Assembly (NCBI GenBank): GCA_002694945.1
Contig: NZNP01000032.1
Location: 11,918 to 21,487, forward strand
Direction of reading: 5' to 3'
DNA from: Gammaproteobacteria bacterium
GTDB lineage: Bacteria; Pseudomonadota; Gammaproteobacteria; Pseudomonadales; Azotimanducaceae
Length of the DNA: 9,570 nt
A model generated the notes under the pieces. That model was not told where the DNA came from, searched no databases, and saw only the letters and a list, made by a program, of their open reading frames with translations. Shown here piece after piece: positions 1 to 6,061 of this stretch (position 1 is its first letter; every line of letters begins with the position of its first letter). The translations under genes and the position numbers were made by a program.

Positions 1-440
1 GGCTTTTACTAGATGAACTTGCTGCCAATGGTTTGTCTGAAGCCAAAAATATGGTGTTCATTCAGTCTTCTGATCCAAATGTCCTTAGAGCGCTTCGGAG
101 TATGACAGAGCTGCCATTGGTGATGTTGCTTAGATCGAAAGCTCATCTGCAACCATCGACTCCTAATATTGCGCTTGCCGATGTAATACCTTTTGTTGAT
201 GTCATTGGTGCCAGTAAACACTTAATACTCGGGCCGTTAGGGGAAGATACTGGTTTTGTTGCGTCGGCCATGCAGTATGGTGTCCCTGTCCATGCTTGGA
301 CAGTTCGTGACGATGCTGTGCACGTGGCCTATAGGAGTGTTCATTCGGAGATTCTGGCTCTTCAGGAAGTAGGCGTTGCTGGTTTGTTCACTGACTTTCC
401 AGACACGGTAGTTCGTCTACTTGAAGCCAGTAAGCCATAA
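1..440 (+). CDS. glycerophosphodiester phosphodiesterase, C-terminal part (5' end outside window)
   Basis: This is the C-terminal ~145 residues of a GDPD-family enzyme, which hydrolyses glycerophosphodiesters to sn-glycerol 3-phosphate and an alcohol. The reading frame is open from position 3 and ends with TAA at 438-440. A TTG at 33 could act as a start, but the frame continues upstream of it with family-like sequence (LLDELAANGL), so I call it a partial gene. Family hallmarks near the end are VHAWTVRDD, followed by GVAGLFTDFPDTVVRLL. This is the usual last beta-strand and helix of the GDPD TIM barrel (typical form: HAWTVN...GVDGIFTDFPD). The catalytic His/Glu residues lie in the missing N-terminal part, so activity and the presence of a signal peptide cannot be judged. 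The gene converges on the TonB receptor gene and the two share the terminator at 440-470. The family call is confident; the subfamily is open. Confidence 0.85.
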   Translation, partial: LLLDELAANGLSEAKNMVFIQSSDPNVLRALRSMTELPLVMLLRSKAHLQPSTPNIALADVIPFVDVIGASKHLILGPLGEDTGFVASAMQYGVPVHAWTVRDDAVHVAYRSVHSEILALQEVGVAGLFTDFPDTVVRLLEASKP

Positions 441-470
441 TAAAACACCCGGCTAAGCCGGGTGTTTTAT
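440..470. terminator. bidirectional intrinsic terminator
   Basis: A perfect 14-bp inverted repeat (440-453 with 457-470) has a TAA loop. Its GC core (CACCCGGC/GCCGGGTG) is flanked by an A-run on one side and a T-run on the other, so it gives a hairpin plus U-tract on both strands. It starts within the stop codon of the phosphodiesterase gene and lies 36 bp beyond the end of the convergent TonB receptor gene. One hairpin can therefore terminate both. Confidence 0.93.
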
Positions 471-505
471 CAGAGATTAAACTAGCACTTTAGAGATTTA
501 GAGAG

Positions 506-3373
506 CTAGTTAAGATTCCAAGTCACTTCAAGACCATACAATCGAGGTTCGGTCACCTGACCTGTTCGGCGATAACCGTCGGTAGTACCGTGCGGTTCGA
601 TTTGGCGTATACCAATTTCGTCGGCAAGGTTGTGGACGAAGCCAGTAACAATCCAATTCTTGTTAGGGCTCATCCAAGTTCCGCGCAAGTCGTAACGCTC
701 ATAAGCAGGCGCCCTGTCAAAGTCGGTCTCAAACTGGGAAAAGTATACTTCGCTTATCCAACTGGCCGACAGGGTTAGAGCAAAGTCACCGCGTTCTCCC
801 ATCGGATAATCCCACGTGACGAATGCTGAGCCCTTGTACTCGGGCACCTGTAGTACCTGATTACCTTTGATGTCGAGATTCGTGTCTTGATTGGGTATTA
901 AGTCATCGGGAAAACGGAAATCGGCAGCATCCTGTATCAGCAGTGATTTCGTATATTCACTAGGCGTATAGCTCACATTACCACCGATAGTGATGGTGTC
1001 TGTAGCCAACCATAGTATTTCAGCCTCAGCTCCAAGTATTTCTGCTCCGGGTGCCTCTAGGACAGAAGTTGTTGTTCCTCCCGTAACAGCAGACACCTCA
1101 CTGCCGAATGTGTGAATGTTACTGTAGTCGTAATAATAGGCCGACGCGAAGACTTGTAGGGTATCGTTAAAGAACTGGCCTTTGTATCCAATTTCGTAAG
1201 CAACGAGTTCTTCTGGGTCGTATTCGAATGTGGTGGAGAAAAACACTAGGTTAAAGCCGCCGGACCGGTAACCAGATGTAACTGAGAAGTACCACAAGTC
1301 TCTGTCATTAGGTGTCCAGTCGAGATTTAGTCGTCCGGTCACTTTTCGGTCGACCCGGTCCATGCTTCGGTGCACGCTTACATAGGTCGGGAAACCATCA
1401 ACCCAAGGGTCTACGACCCCGGTGGGTTCAAAAGTCACTGGATCTAAAGCGCCCCTTAGCATGTTGAAGTTCGCCCAGCCATCAGTGGTAGAGTCGCCAA
1501 TACCAAGGCCTGCACTGGAGAAGATGCTCTGCGTGAGTCCTGTAAATACGTCTATGATAGTTGGAATCACGAGGTTTTCTTGGCCCCGAAAATCATCCTC
1601 AGCCCATCGCACGCCGAATGTTAGCGTGAAATCGTCGTTGATGTCCCAGACACCCTGGGTGTAAGCAGCCCAAGCTTGTCGTTTCGAGCGAGTGCCGTAC
1701 TCTAGGTACGTTTCAGAGGTCGGATCACCGTGTTTGATGTTAGGGCTCCAGCCGTTTCCGTCATCACCGCTCCATGGGCCTACCTCTACGTAGCTGGTTC
1801 CCTCTGGTAGTTCCTCCGTGAGGACAGTCCCATCCCATTGAGTGCAGCTTCCAGTTGAGCGTATTGCATCACGACAATTTCTTGCGGAAAAAAGTCCTAC
1901 TGTAGGAGAGGGGAAAACACTTCCAAAGTGGAAAGGGTCGTTCGATGCGTCTACAGCGAATATCGTGCGACCATTTTGGTTGGTATTGTAGAAGTCACCT
2001 CGTTGGTCGATTTTCGCGATATACCAAAATGCGCCTGACGTGAATGATAAGTTGTCGCCGATATCATAGAACGCCTGAAACTCATGCGAGTCATGCTGCA
2101 TCTCGTGGTTTACATAAAAACTGTTGTCTCTGACTTCGCTTCGACTTGAATCGTCATCGGTGATTCTTTCGTAGGTGTATCGGCTGGTACCAAATATATA
2201 TCGAAGCGAAAGGTTATCGTTCACATCCCAGCTGAATTCAAATTGGTTTCCAGTCTGCTCGAAGTCTTCAAGGTTGTGGCCATTAGTGATAGCGCAAAGG
2301 TCATCGCCCTTTATGCCCTTTTTATCAAGAAACACGCACTCCATGGGGTCCAGTGTTTCGCCAAAGGCTTGTTGGGGACGGTTAAAGGCGTTTGATTGAC
2401 CGTTTGCTACCGTTCCAACGTCTATGCCAGCCCGTCGATATTGTCCTTCAGATACTGCGCCGGTTCTAGGATTGGTGAAATTGAAGACTTCCATATTTGG
2501 GTCATAGTAGTTCGGGGCTCGTGGATCGGTCACGCTCCTATCGATAGCTCGATATCCGTTGACCAACCGGTCGTAGTTTCGTGAGCCATCGAAATTCTCG
2601 CCTCGGAAAACAATCAGGCCACCGCCATCACCGCCGCCGAAGACACGATGGACTGTAATGTTATTCGTTCTTAGGTTAACCGTAATATCGCTTGTAGGGG
2701 TCCACTCGAAAGATAATGCGTAATTTTCTTCTCCTCGGCTGTCTAGATCAGGCCCGCCGCCCAGGTCCTTAATGTAGCCGTCTCGCTCTCGATTCATCCA
2801 AGTGAACCTGGCAGCCAATTTGTCTTCAATGAGTGGTCCAGAAAGTGCGCCGTAGAAATCAACCATATCGTGGTTGCCCACTACAGTTTTGATCTTCGCA
2901 TCAAATTCCTGAGTAGGTTTTTTGTGGATGAAGTTCATGGCGCCACCAATGGCGTTTCTTCCATACAACGTTCCCTGGGGACCACGAAGTATTTCGACAC
3001 GATCGATATCCCAGAAACTTTGAATAGTCGCTGTATAGAGATCTTCGGAATACACACCGTTGATGTAGGTTGAGATGCCCGGGTCACCACCTAGGGATCG
3101 AAAATTTCGGCCAACCCCTCGAATCGCAGCGTCGTAGGGTAGAATTACGGTCGCCGGCACCAGGTTCTGGAGGTCAGCTTGGTCTCTCAATCCGAATGCT
3201 TCGATTTGTTCAGAGGTGAATGCAGATATTGAAATAGAAGTATCTGAAATTGATGCTTCTTGTCGTTCTGCGGTTACAACGACTTCTTCCAGTTGTCGTC
3301 CGCTGGTTTCTGCTAGAGCCGGAGTGACTCCAAAGACAGAAATCAGACCCGCGAAGAAGAATAGTTTCTTCAT
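506..3373 (-). CDS. TonB-dependent outer-membrane receptor
   Basis: A complete 955-residue ligand-gated outer-membrane channel, driven by TonB-ExbB-ExbD. Residues 1-21 are a clear signal peptide (MKK, hydrophobic core, cleavage after ALA). A TonB-box-like LEEVVVTAERQ sits at about 28-38. The plug domain spans about 40-155 and contains the family motif VEILRGPQGTLYGRNAIGG (126-144). The rest is an alternating beta-barrel ending in RLYGLEVTWNLN; the last residue is Asn, not the common terminal aromatic. Long surface loops carry two Cys pairs (C346/C360 and C500/C510), likely loop disulfides. The start is supported by a strong GGGGGA Shine-Dalgarno 8 bases before the ATG. It belongs to the large iron-complex receptor type; marine and sphingomonad relatives import siderophores, haem, vitamins or organic ligands. 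No substrate-specific neighbour is present, so the ligand is unknown. The gene stands alone, convergent with the phosphodiesterase gene. Confidence 0.93.
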   Translation of the reverse strand: MKKLFFFAGLISVFGVTPALAETSGRQLEEVVVTAERQEASISDTSISISAFTSEQIEAFGLRDQADLQNLVPATVILPYDAAIRGVGRNFRSLGGDPGISTYINGVYSEDLYTATIQSFWDIDRVEILRGPQGTLYGRNAIGGAMNFIHKKPTQEFDAKIKTVVGNHDMVDFYGALSGPLIEDKLAARFTWMNRERDGYIKDLGGGPDLDSRGEENYALSFEWTPTSDITVNLRTNNITVHRVFGGGDGGGLIVFRGENFDGSRNYDRLVNGYRAIDRSVTDPRAPNYYDPNMEVFNFTNPRTGAVSEGQYRRAGIDVGTVANGQSNAFNRPQQAFGETLDPMECVFLDKKGIKGDDLCAITNGHNLEDFEQTGNQFEFSWDVNDNLSLRYIFGTSRYTYERITDDDSSRSEVRDNSFYVNHEMQHDSHEFQAFYDIGDNLSFTSGAFWYIAKIDQRGDFYNTNQNGRTIFAVDASNDPFHFGSVFPSPTVGLFSARNCRDAIRSTGSCTQWDGTVLTEELPEGTSYVEVGPWSGDDGNGWSPNIKHGDPTSETYLEYGTRSKRQAWAAYTQGVWDINDDFTLTFGVRWAEDDFRGQENLVIPTIIDVFTGLTQSIFSSAGLGIGDSTTDGWANFNMLRGALDPVTFEPTGVVDPWVDGFPTYVSVHRSMDRVDRKVTGRLNLDWTPNDRDLWYFSVTSGYRSGGFNLVFFSTTFEYDPEELVAYEIGYKGQFFNDTLQVFASAYYYDYSNIHTFGSEVSAVTGGTTTSVLEAPGAEILGAEAEILWLATDTITIGGNVSYTPSEYTKSLLIQDAADFRFPDDLIPNQDTNLDIKGNQVLQVPEYKGSAFVTWDYPMGERGDFALTLSASWISEVYFSQFETDFDRAPAYERYDLRGTWMSPNKNWIVTGFVHNLADEIGIRQIEPHGTTDGYRRTGQVTEPRLYGLEVTWNLN

Positions 3374-3452
3374 AGTGGTTCCCCCTTTGATCGCGCCGTT
3401 TTTGGCGGTTTCTTATTTTTTTAATTTTCGGCTTCGTGAGCGGATAGTCATT

Positions 3453-3478
3453 GTCGCTTTGTGGATAATCACAGCGAC
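3453..3478 (-). promoter_or_regulatory. stem-loop in the TonB receptor leader
   Basis: An interrupted 9-bp stem: GTCGCT (3453-3458) pairs with AGCGAC (3473-3478), and GTG (3461-3463) pairs with CAC (3470-3472). There is a 2-base bulge and a 6-base loop. It lies 80-105 bases upstream of the receptor start codon. It could be an operator dyad if the promoter overlaps it, or an RNA hairpin in the leader. No known riboswitch or Fur-box pattern is recognised. Confidence 0.35.
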
Positions 3479-3744
3479 CAAACAACTATAAGCCAACTCA
3501 GCAGAAGCTAGATCAAGATCAACCTGAACATAGCTAAGACTGATAGTGCCTTATTAGTTTTCGACAAGCAACAACTTAAAAAAATGAATTTTCTCTAACA
3601 TATTGTTTTTAAGCGTTTTATAGTTTTGAGATAGCTTGTTACCCAAGTGTAGGGAGACAAACTAGGCGCTAAGCATCACCCTTTAAAATTTTGCAGATAG
3701 ATATTCAGTTTTGTAAGTAAGGGGGCTGATTCTATCTGACTCAG

Positions 3745-3840
3745 AAAATGGACACGTTTGCTGAGAGATTAGGAATCCGGACGAAGGGAGATGCCGCAAC
3801 GGTTAGGGCCGAAAACTCCATCCTTTTCCGTCTAAGGCCA
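3745..3840 (+). promoter_or_regulatory. cobalamin-riboswitch-like relic (decayed)
   Basis: On the + strand the stretch around 3761-3808 follows the conserved core of the E. coli btuB leader, as I remember it, with small gaps. The matching parts are CTGAGAGATTAGGAATCC (against CTGTGAGTTAATAGGGAATCC), then CGAA, GGAG-TG, and CCGCAACGGTTAGG (against CGCGCAGCGGTAAGG; the class consensus has CCGCAACtGT). However, the CCGG...CCGG helix that should close P6 is broken, and the 3' half is much shorter than normal. No clean B12 box (AGYCMGGAGACC type) follows; only CCGTCTAAGGCC is present at the expected place. This suggests a degraded, probably non-functional element. It faces + and so cannot control the TonB receptor gene on the - strand. 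The match could be partly chance, and a TPP-type reading (GCTGAGA) was considered but fits less well. Confidence 0.4.
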
Positions 3841-3850
3841 TATTGACATG

Positions 3851-3872
3851 TTGCTTAGGACTATAGGAGCAA
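3851..3872 (+). promoter_or_regulatory. hairpin overlapping a Shine-Dalgarno sequence
   Basis: TTGCT (3851-3855) pairs with AGCAA (3868-3872) around a 12-base loop. The 3' arm and the loop end contain the AGGAG (3865-3869) that precedes the ATG at 3876. This is the position of an RBS-sequestering hairpin in a translation-controlling leader, and it fits the riboswitch-relic reading upstream. The stem is only 5 bp, so it is weak on its own. Confidence 0.3.
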
Positions 3873-3893
3873 AAAATGCGTAAGCACGTTTTT
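3871..3893 (-). terminator. weak terminator-like hairpin after the flagellar operon
   Basis: Read on the - strand, just past the last operon gene, A5, a 2-base bulge, TGC, a TTAC loop, GCA and T6 form a short hairpin followed by a U-run. The GC core is only 3 bp, so efficiency would be low. No better terminator is visible between here and the TonB receptor promoter region. Confidence 0.3.
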
Positions 3894-3977
3894 AAGATTA
3901 ATGCCTTTCTCGCTACTCGCCCTTATCTTCTGAATCATCTGCATCGCTTTCCTCGGCTTCAGATTCGACAGACCTAA
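3876..3977 (+). pseudogene. start of a lost gene (possible TonB-receptor 5' end), truncated
   Basis: A 33-codon frame starts at ATG 3876 with a good Shine-Dalgarno (AGGAG, 6 bases upstream). Its first 13 residues, MRKHVFKINAFLA, have the basic start and hydrophobic turn of a secreted-protein signal peptide and resemble the starts of many TonB receptors. From about codon 10 the frame runs antisense into the 3' end of the flagellar operon, with no hydrophobic core completion, and stops at 3975-3977. I read it as the 5' remnant of a gene whose body was deleted, with the break near 3900-3912. It could instead be a chance ORF. Confidence 0.35.
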
Positions 3978-4410
3978 GAAAATTCAGAGGCAGTATCTCT
4001 CGATCCAGTCTAAGCGATGCTGATATCTCGTTACACATCTCATCTGCGAGTTCTACGACTTGGTTAAGCGTTAGGCTAGACAGTTGATACCTGGAGCCTA
4101 GCTCGCAGAAAAATTTGGTGTACTTGTCAGGCAGGTAAACACAGACAATTCCGCCAAGTGTCTTAACATCTTTATAACTTGACGACTGCAGTGATAAAGA
4201 AGAGATGGGTTGTCCTGACTCTTGAAAAGCCTCTGTTTGTTTGGCTCCATCTACAAAGGTGGAGTCAATAAAGGCGGTTAGACGGCCAATCATAATCGAC
4301 CTTAGCTTTCTGACCTCTCGTGGATCTCCTTTCAGATCACCCAATTGCTGGTAAAAGGCTAAGGCTTTTTTCTGTTCAGCTTTTTTTTTAAAACCCCCAA
4401 GGATACTCAT
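3913..4410 (-). CDS. unrecognised 165-residue protein, last gene of the flagellar operon
   Basis: I do not recognise this family. It has no signal peptide or membrane segment, so it is probably cytoplasmic. The N-terminus is basic (GFKKKAEQKKA, 6-16), followed by a likely helical part with alternating charges (about 12-65). The centre (70-110) reads SLSLQSSSYKDVKTLGG then VCVYLPDKYTKFFCELGSRY. A helix follows at about 115-135, and a strongly acidic tail at 148-165 (ESEAEESDADDSEDKGE). It starts 28 bp after fliA, behind a good Shine-Dalgarno (AGAGGG, 7-base spacer), so it is part of the operon. In many polar-flagellated gammaproteobacteria cheY and cheZ come directly after fliA; this protein matches neither (no receiver-domain Asp/Thr/Lys pattern). 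Codons 8-10 form an A9 run. A role in flagellar assembly or motility is inferred only from position. Confidence 0.8.
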   Translation of the reverse strand: MSILGGFKKKAEQKKALAFYQQLGDLKGDPREVRKLRSIMIGRLTAFIDSTFVDGAKQTEAFQESGQPISSLSLQSSSYKDVKTLGGIVCVYLPDKYTKFFCELGSRYQLSSLTLNQVVELADEMCNEISASLRLDREILPLNFLRSVESEAEESDADDSEDKGE

Positions 4411-4438
4411 GTTGGAACCCTCTTTAGCCCCATAAGCA

Positions 4439-5200
4439 CTAACTTTGGACTACCTTTTTTCGTAGCTTGTTTGCTGTTTCACTGAGAATCTGGCTTACGC
4501 GAGATTCGGTTACGTCAATTACCGCTGCTATTTCTTTCAAGTTTAGCTCATCCTTATAATATAACGATAGAACTAATTGCGTGCGCTCTGGTAAGTCGGA
4601 TATCGAAGCTTTAAGGGCAGCAAGCAATTCCGTTTTTTGCAAGCTTTCCTCAGGCGAAGGTTCAAATTCGTCGTCACTGTCCAAGTCGTCTGCTGTCAAA
4701 CCAGCATCGCTAGCTGAATTAACAGCTCCAGCTATGATAAGTCTTTCTTTCTGGTAAGTGTCTACGTCTTTACCAAGGTAACTAGCGATTTCTTTTCCCG
4801 ATGGTTCACGCCCGAATCTGTTTGTTAGCTTTTCAATAGCGTTCGCGTGCTCTCTCTTGAACGAAATAGTGGTTCGCGTCGCTTGGGACATGCGACGAAC
4901 GTCATCGAGCATTGCGCCTCGAATTCGCGTTTTCGCAAATTGTTCTAAAGAAATGTTTCTTGCTTTGTCGAAGCTGTTCATTGCTTGCACGAGCCCTTCA
5001 AAACCGGACTGCATCAAATCATCTACTTCAACAGTCTTCGGAAGCCTGCCTTTCAAGTGGACGGCAATACGTTTTACCAGTGATAGCAATTCCGGGGTGA
5101 TATTCGTCGTGGAGTCATGCTTGTACGAGGACGCTGTCCTGTAGGGCTCAGGAATATTATTGGTTGTTGAGTCTGAATTGGAATCAGTGTTCATGATCAT
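4439..5200 (-). CDS. fliA: flagellar sigma factor 28 (FliA)
   Basis: An RNA polymerase sigma factor for late flagellar genes, 253 residues (family about 240). Region 2 is typical: LVKRIAVHLKGRLP (41-54), VDDLMQSGFEGLVQAMNSFD (59-78) and AKTRIRGAMLDDVRR (89-103). Region 3 follows (about 112-160, with GREPSGKEIASYLG). An acidic linker is at 168-186, then region 4 with LPERTQLVLSLYYKDELNLKE and the helix-turn-helix VTESRVSQIL (230-239). Oddities are a polar, Ser/Thr/Asn-rich N-terminal extension of about 35 residues and the loss of the DWxPR motif normally found right after GAMLDexR (here MSQATRTT). The ATG directly follows the flhG stop (TGA-ATG); the nearest GGAG lies 13 bases upstream, so translation is probably coupled. 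A second ATG two codons on is an alternative start. The flgP promoter in this window matches the sigma-28 consensus, so the protein is probably functional. Confidence 0.95.
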   Translation of the reverse strand: MIMNTDSNSDSTTNNIPEPYRTASSYKHDSTTNITPELLSLVKRIAVHLKGRLPKTVEVDDLMQSGFEGLVQAMNSFDKARNISLEQFAKTRIRGAMLDDVRRMSQATRTTISFKREHANAIEKLTNRFGREPSGKEIASYLGKDVDTYQKERLIIAGAVNSASDAGLTADDLDSDDEFEPSPEESLQKTELLAALKASISDLPERTQLVLSLYYKDELNLKEIAAVIDVTESRVSQILSETANKLRKKVVQS

Positions 5201-5956
5201 TCATTCAAAAACTGTATCTCCAGCCTCGTTGGCAATTCTTGTCGCTATCGTGCGTACATTATACCAAGCTTTCGAATCGGGGAACGATGTATTGATGGGC
5301 GTTCTTTGACGTATAGACGCTTTAACTGCTTGATCTTCGTTGATTGCGCCTGCGAACCCCACTGGTTTACCCAAAAACGAAAGGCATAGGTGATTCATTC
5401 TTTCGTAGAATTTTTTGCCACTTTCAGCATTTTTAACTTGATTGGGTACTAAATATGTATGGTCTAGCTTATCGCTGAGGTGCAGCAATTTTAGCACCCC
5501 ATAACTATCAGCGATCGATGCCGGTTCGTCGACGAATAAAACCAAGCGTTGATCGCAAAGCTTCAGTAGGTGCATATTTTGGTTTGAGATCCCGGCAGCG
5601 AGGTCAAAAACGATATAACTGTCGTGAAATGTGCTCGTAATTTCTTCGTAAAGATCTGATAGTGCGCCCAACGGGAGGTTGGCTAAGCTGGCGTCTCCGG
5701 AGGCGCCTGGGATCAGTTTAAGTCGATCGTCTACTTTGTTGGTCACCTCAAGTAGGGTTTTGTTGCCTTCGACATAGTCAGCTATCGTAAGCTCTGGCGA
5801 TATCCCAAGCATTAATTGGGCGTTTGCTAAGCCCAAATCAGCGTCAACTAGGAGAACATCTCTTCCGAGATCGCTGAGCGCCAAAGCAATGCTGATGGAA
5901 GTGAAAGTTTTACCAACTCCCCCTTTACCACTGCATATCGCTATTCGCTGAGACAA
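5201..5956 (-). CDS. flhG: flagellar number regulator, MinD-like ATPase (FlhG/FleN)
   Basis: A ParA/MinD-family ATPase, 251 residues, that limits flagellar number and antagonises FleQ-type activators in polar flagellates. The deviant Walker A is KGGVGKT (11-17), followed by VLLVDADLGLANAQLMLG (Walker A'-type region, about 34-51). The switch-II region reads VFDLAAGIS where relatives have DTxAGI, so the Thr is Leu here. DEPASIADSYGVLKLL (about 143-158) is a typical FlhG stretch. The start is TTG at 5956: an in-frame TAA lies two codons upstream and a Shine-Dalgarno GAGGG sits 6 bases before it, so no upstream extension is possible. The Walker motif comes almost at once, leaving no room for the DQAxxLR helix that activates FlhF in several species (pseudomonad FleN also starts close to the motif). 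The C-terminus ends soon after TRIANEAGDTVFE, about 25 residues earlier than FleN, where relatives carry a membrane-binding helix. It abuts fliA. Confidence 0.93.
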   Translation of the reverse strand: MSQRIAICSGKGGVGKTFTSISIALALSDLGRDVLLVDADLGLANAQLMLGISPELTIADYVEGNKTLLEVTNKVDDRLKLIPGASGDASLANLPLGALSDLYEEITSTFHDSYIVFDLAAGISNQNMHLLKLCDQRLVLFVDEPASIADSYGVLKLLHLSDKLDHTYLVPNQVKNAESGKKFYERMNHLCLSFLGKPVGFAGAINEDQAVKASIRQRTPINTSFPDSKAWYNVRTIATRIANEAGDTVFE

Positions 5957-6005
5957 TTTTTACCCTCGTTCCTTTTCGCCTGCCTGTAGATCATCTTATC
6001 CGTAA

Positions 6006-6034
6006 AATTTAATGGATAGCGGTGCCCCATTCAA
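6006..6034 (-). promoter_or_regulatory. possible internal sigma-70 promoter before flhG
   Basis: In the 105-bp gap between flhF and flhG the - strand carries TTGAAT (6029-6034), a 17-base spacer and TAAATT (6006-6011). Each box matches the sigma-70 consensus at 4 of 6 positions with ideal spacing. It would drive flhG, fliA and the last gene independently of the flhA promoter. The gap is AT-rich, so a chance match is quite possible. Confidence 0.3.
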
Positions 6035-6061
6035 AAAGGAAATTTTACACGATAAAAGTCA

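Larger units (their letters stand above)
3374..3912. other. 539-bp intergenic region between TonB receptor and flagellar operon
   Basis: No convincing intact gene lies here. The left third (3374-3480) is the leader of the TonB receptor gene on the - strand. It includes the Shine-Dalgarno sequence and two hairpins: a short CGCC/GGCG one at 3394-3407 and the larger one listed at 3453-3478. The middle (about 3480-3730) is AT-rich with A/T runs and fits a promoter region; I see no strong -35/-10 pair. The right third (about 3745-3912) is more GC-rich and structured, and carries the + strand riboswitch-like relic and gene-start relic listed separately. There is no sign of transposase, tRNA or direct target repeats. 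Confidence 0.7.

Noticed and set aside
3453..3478. Fur box in front of the TonB receptor gene
   Set aside because: The dyad is GC-containing and does not resemble GATAATGATAATCATTATC-type half-sites; the single GATAAT in its loop is not enough.
3216..3491. 91-codon + strand frame over the start of the TonB receptor gene
   Set aside because: It is antisense to the signal peptide and leader of a clearly coding gene. It has no Shine-Dalgarno and no recognisable protein pattern.
3755..3800. TPP riboswitch reading of the GCTGAGAG stretch
   Set aside because: GCTGAGA matches the TPP P3-side motif, but the ACCTGATC and AATGCCAGCGTAGGGA parts are not in the right order or spacing. The cobalamin core alignment is longer.
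6012..6035. Sigma-54-like GGGGCACCG in the flhF-flhG gap
   Set aside because: It has the -24 GG-type half, but no GC at the required -12 spacing.
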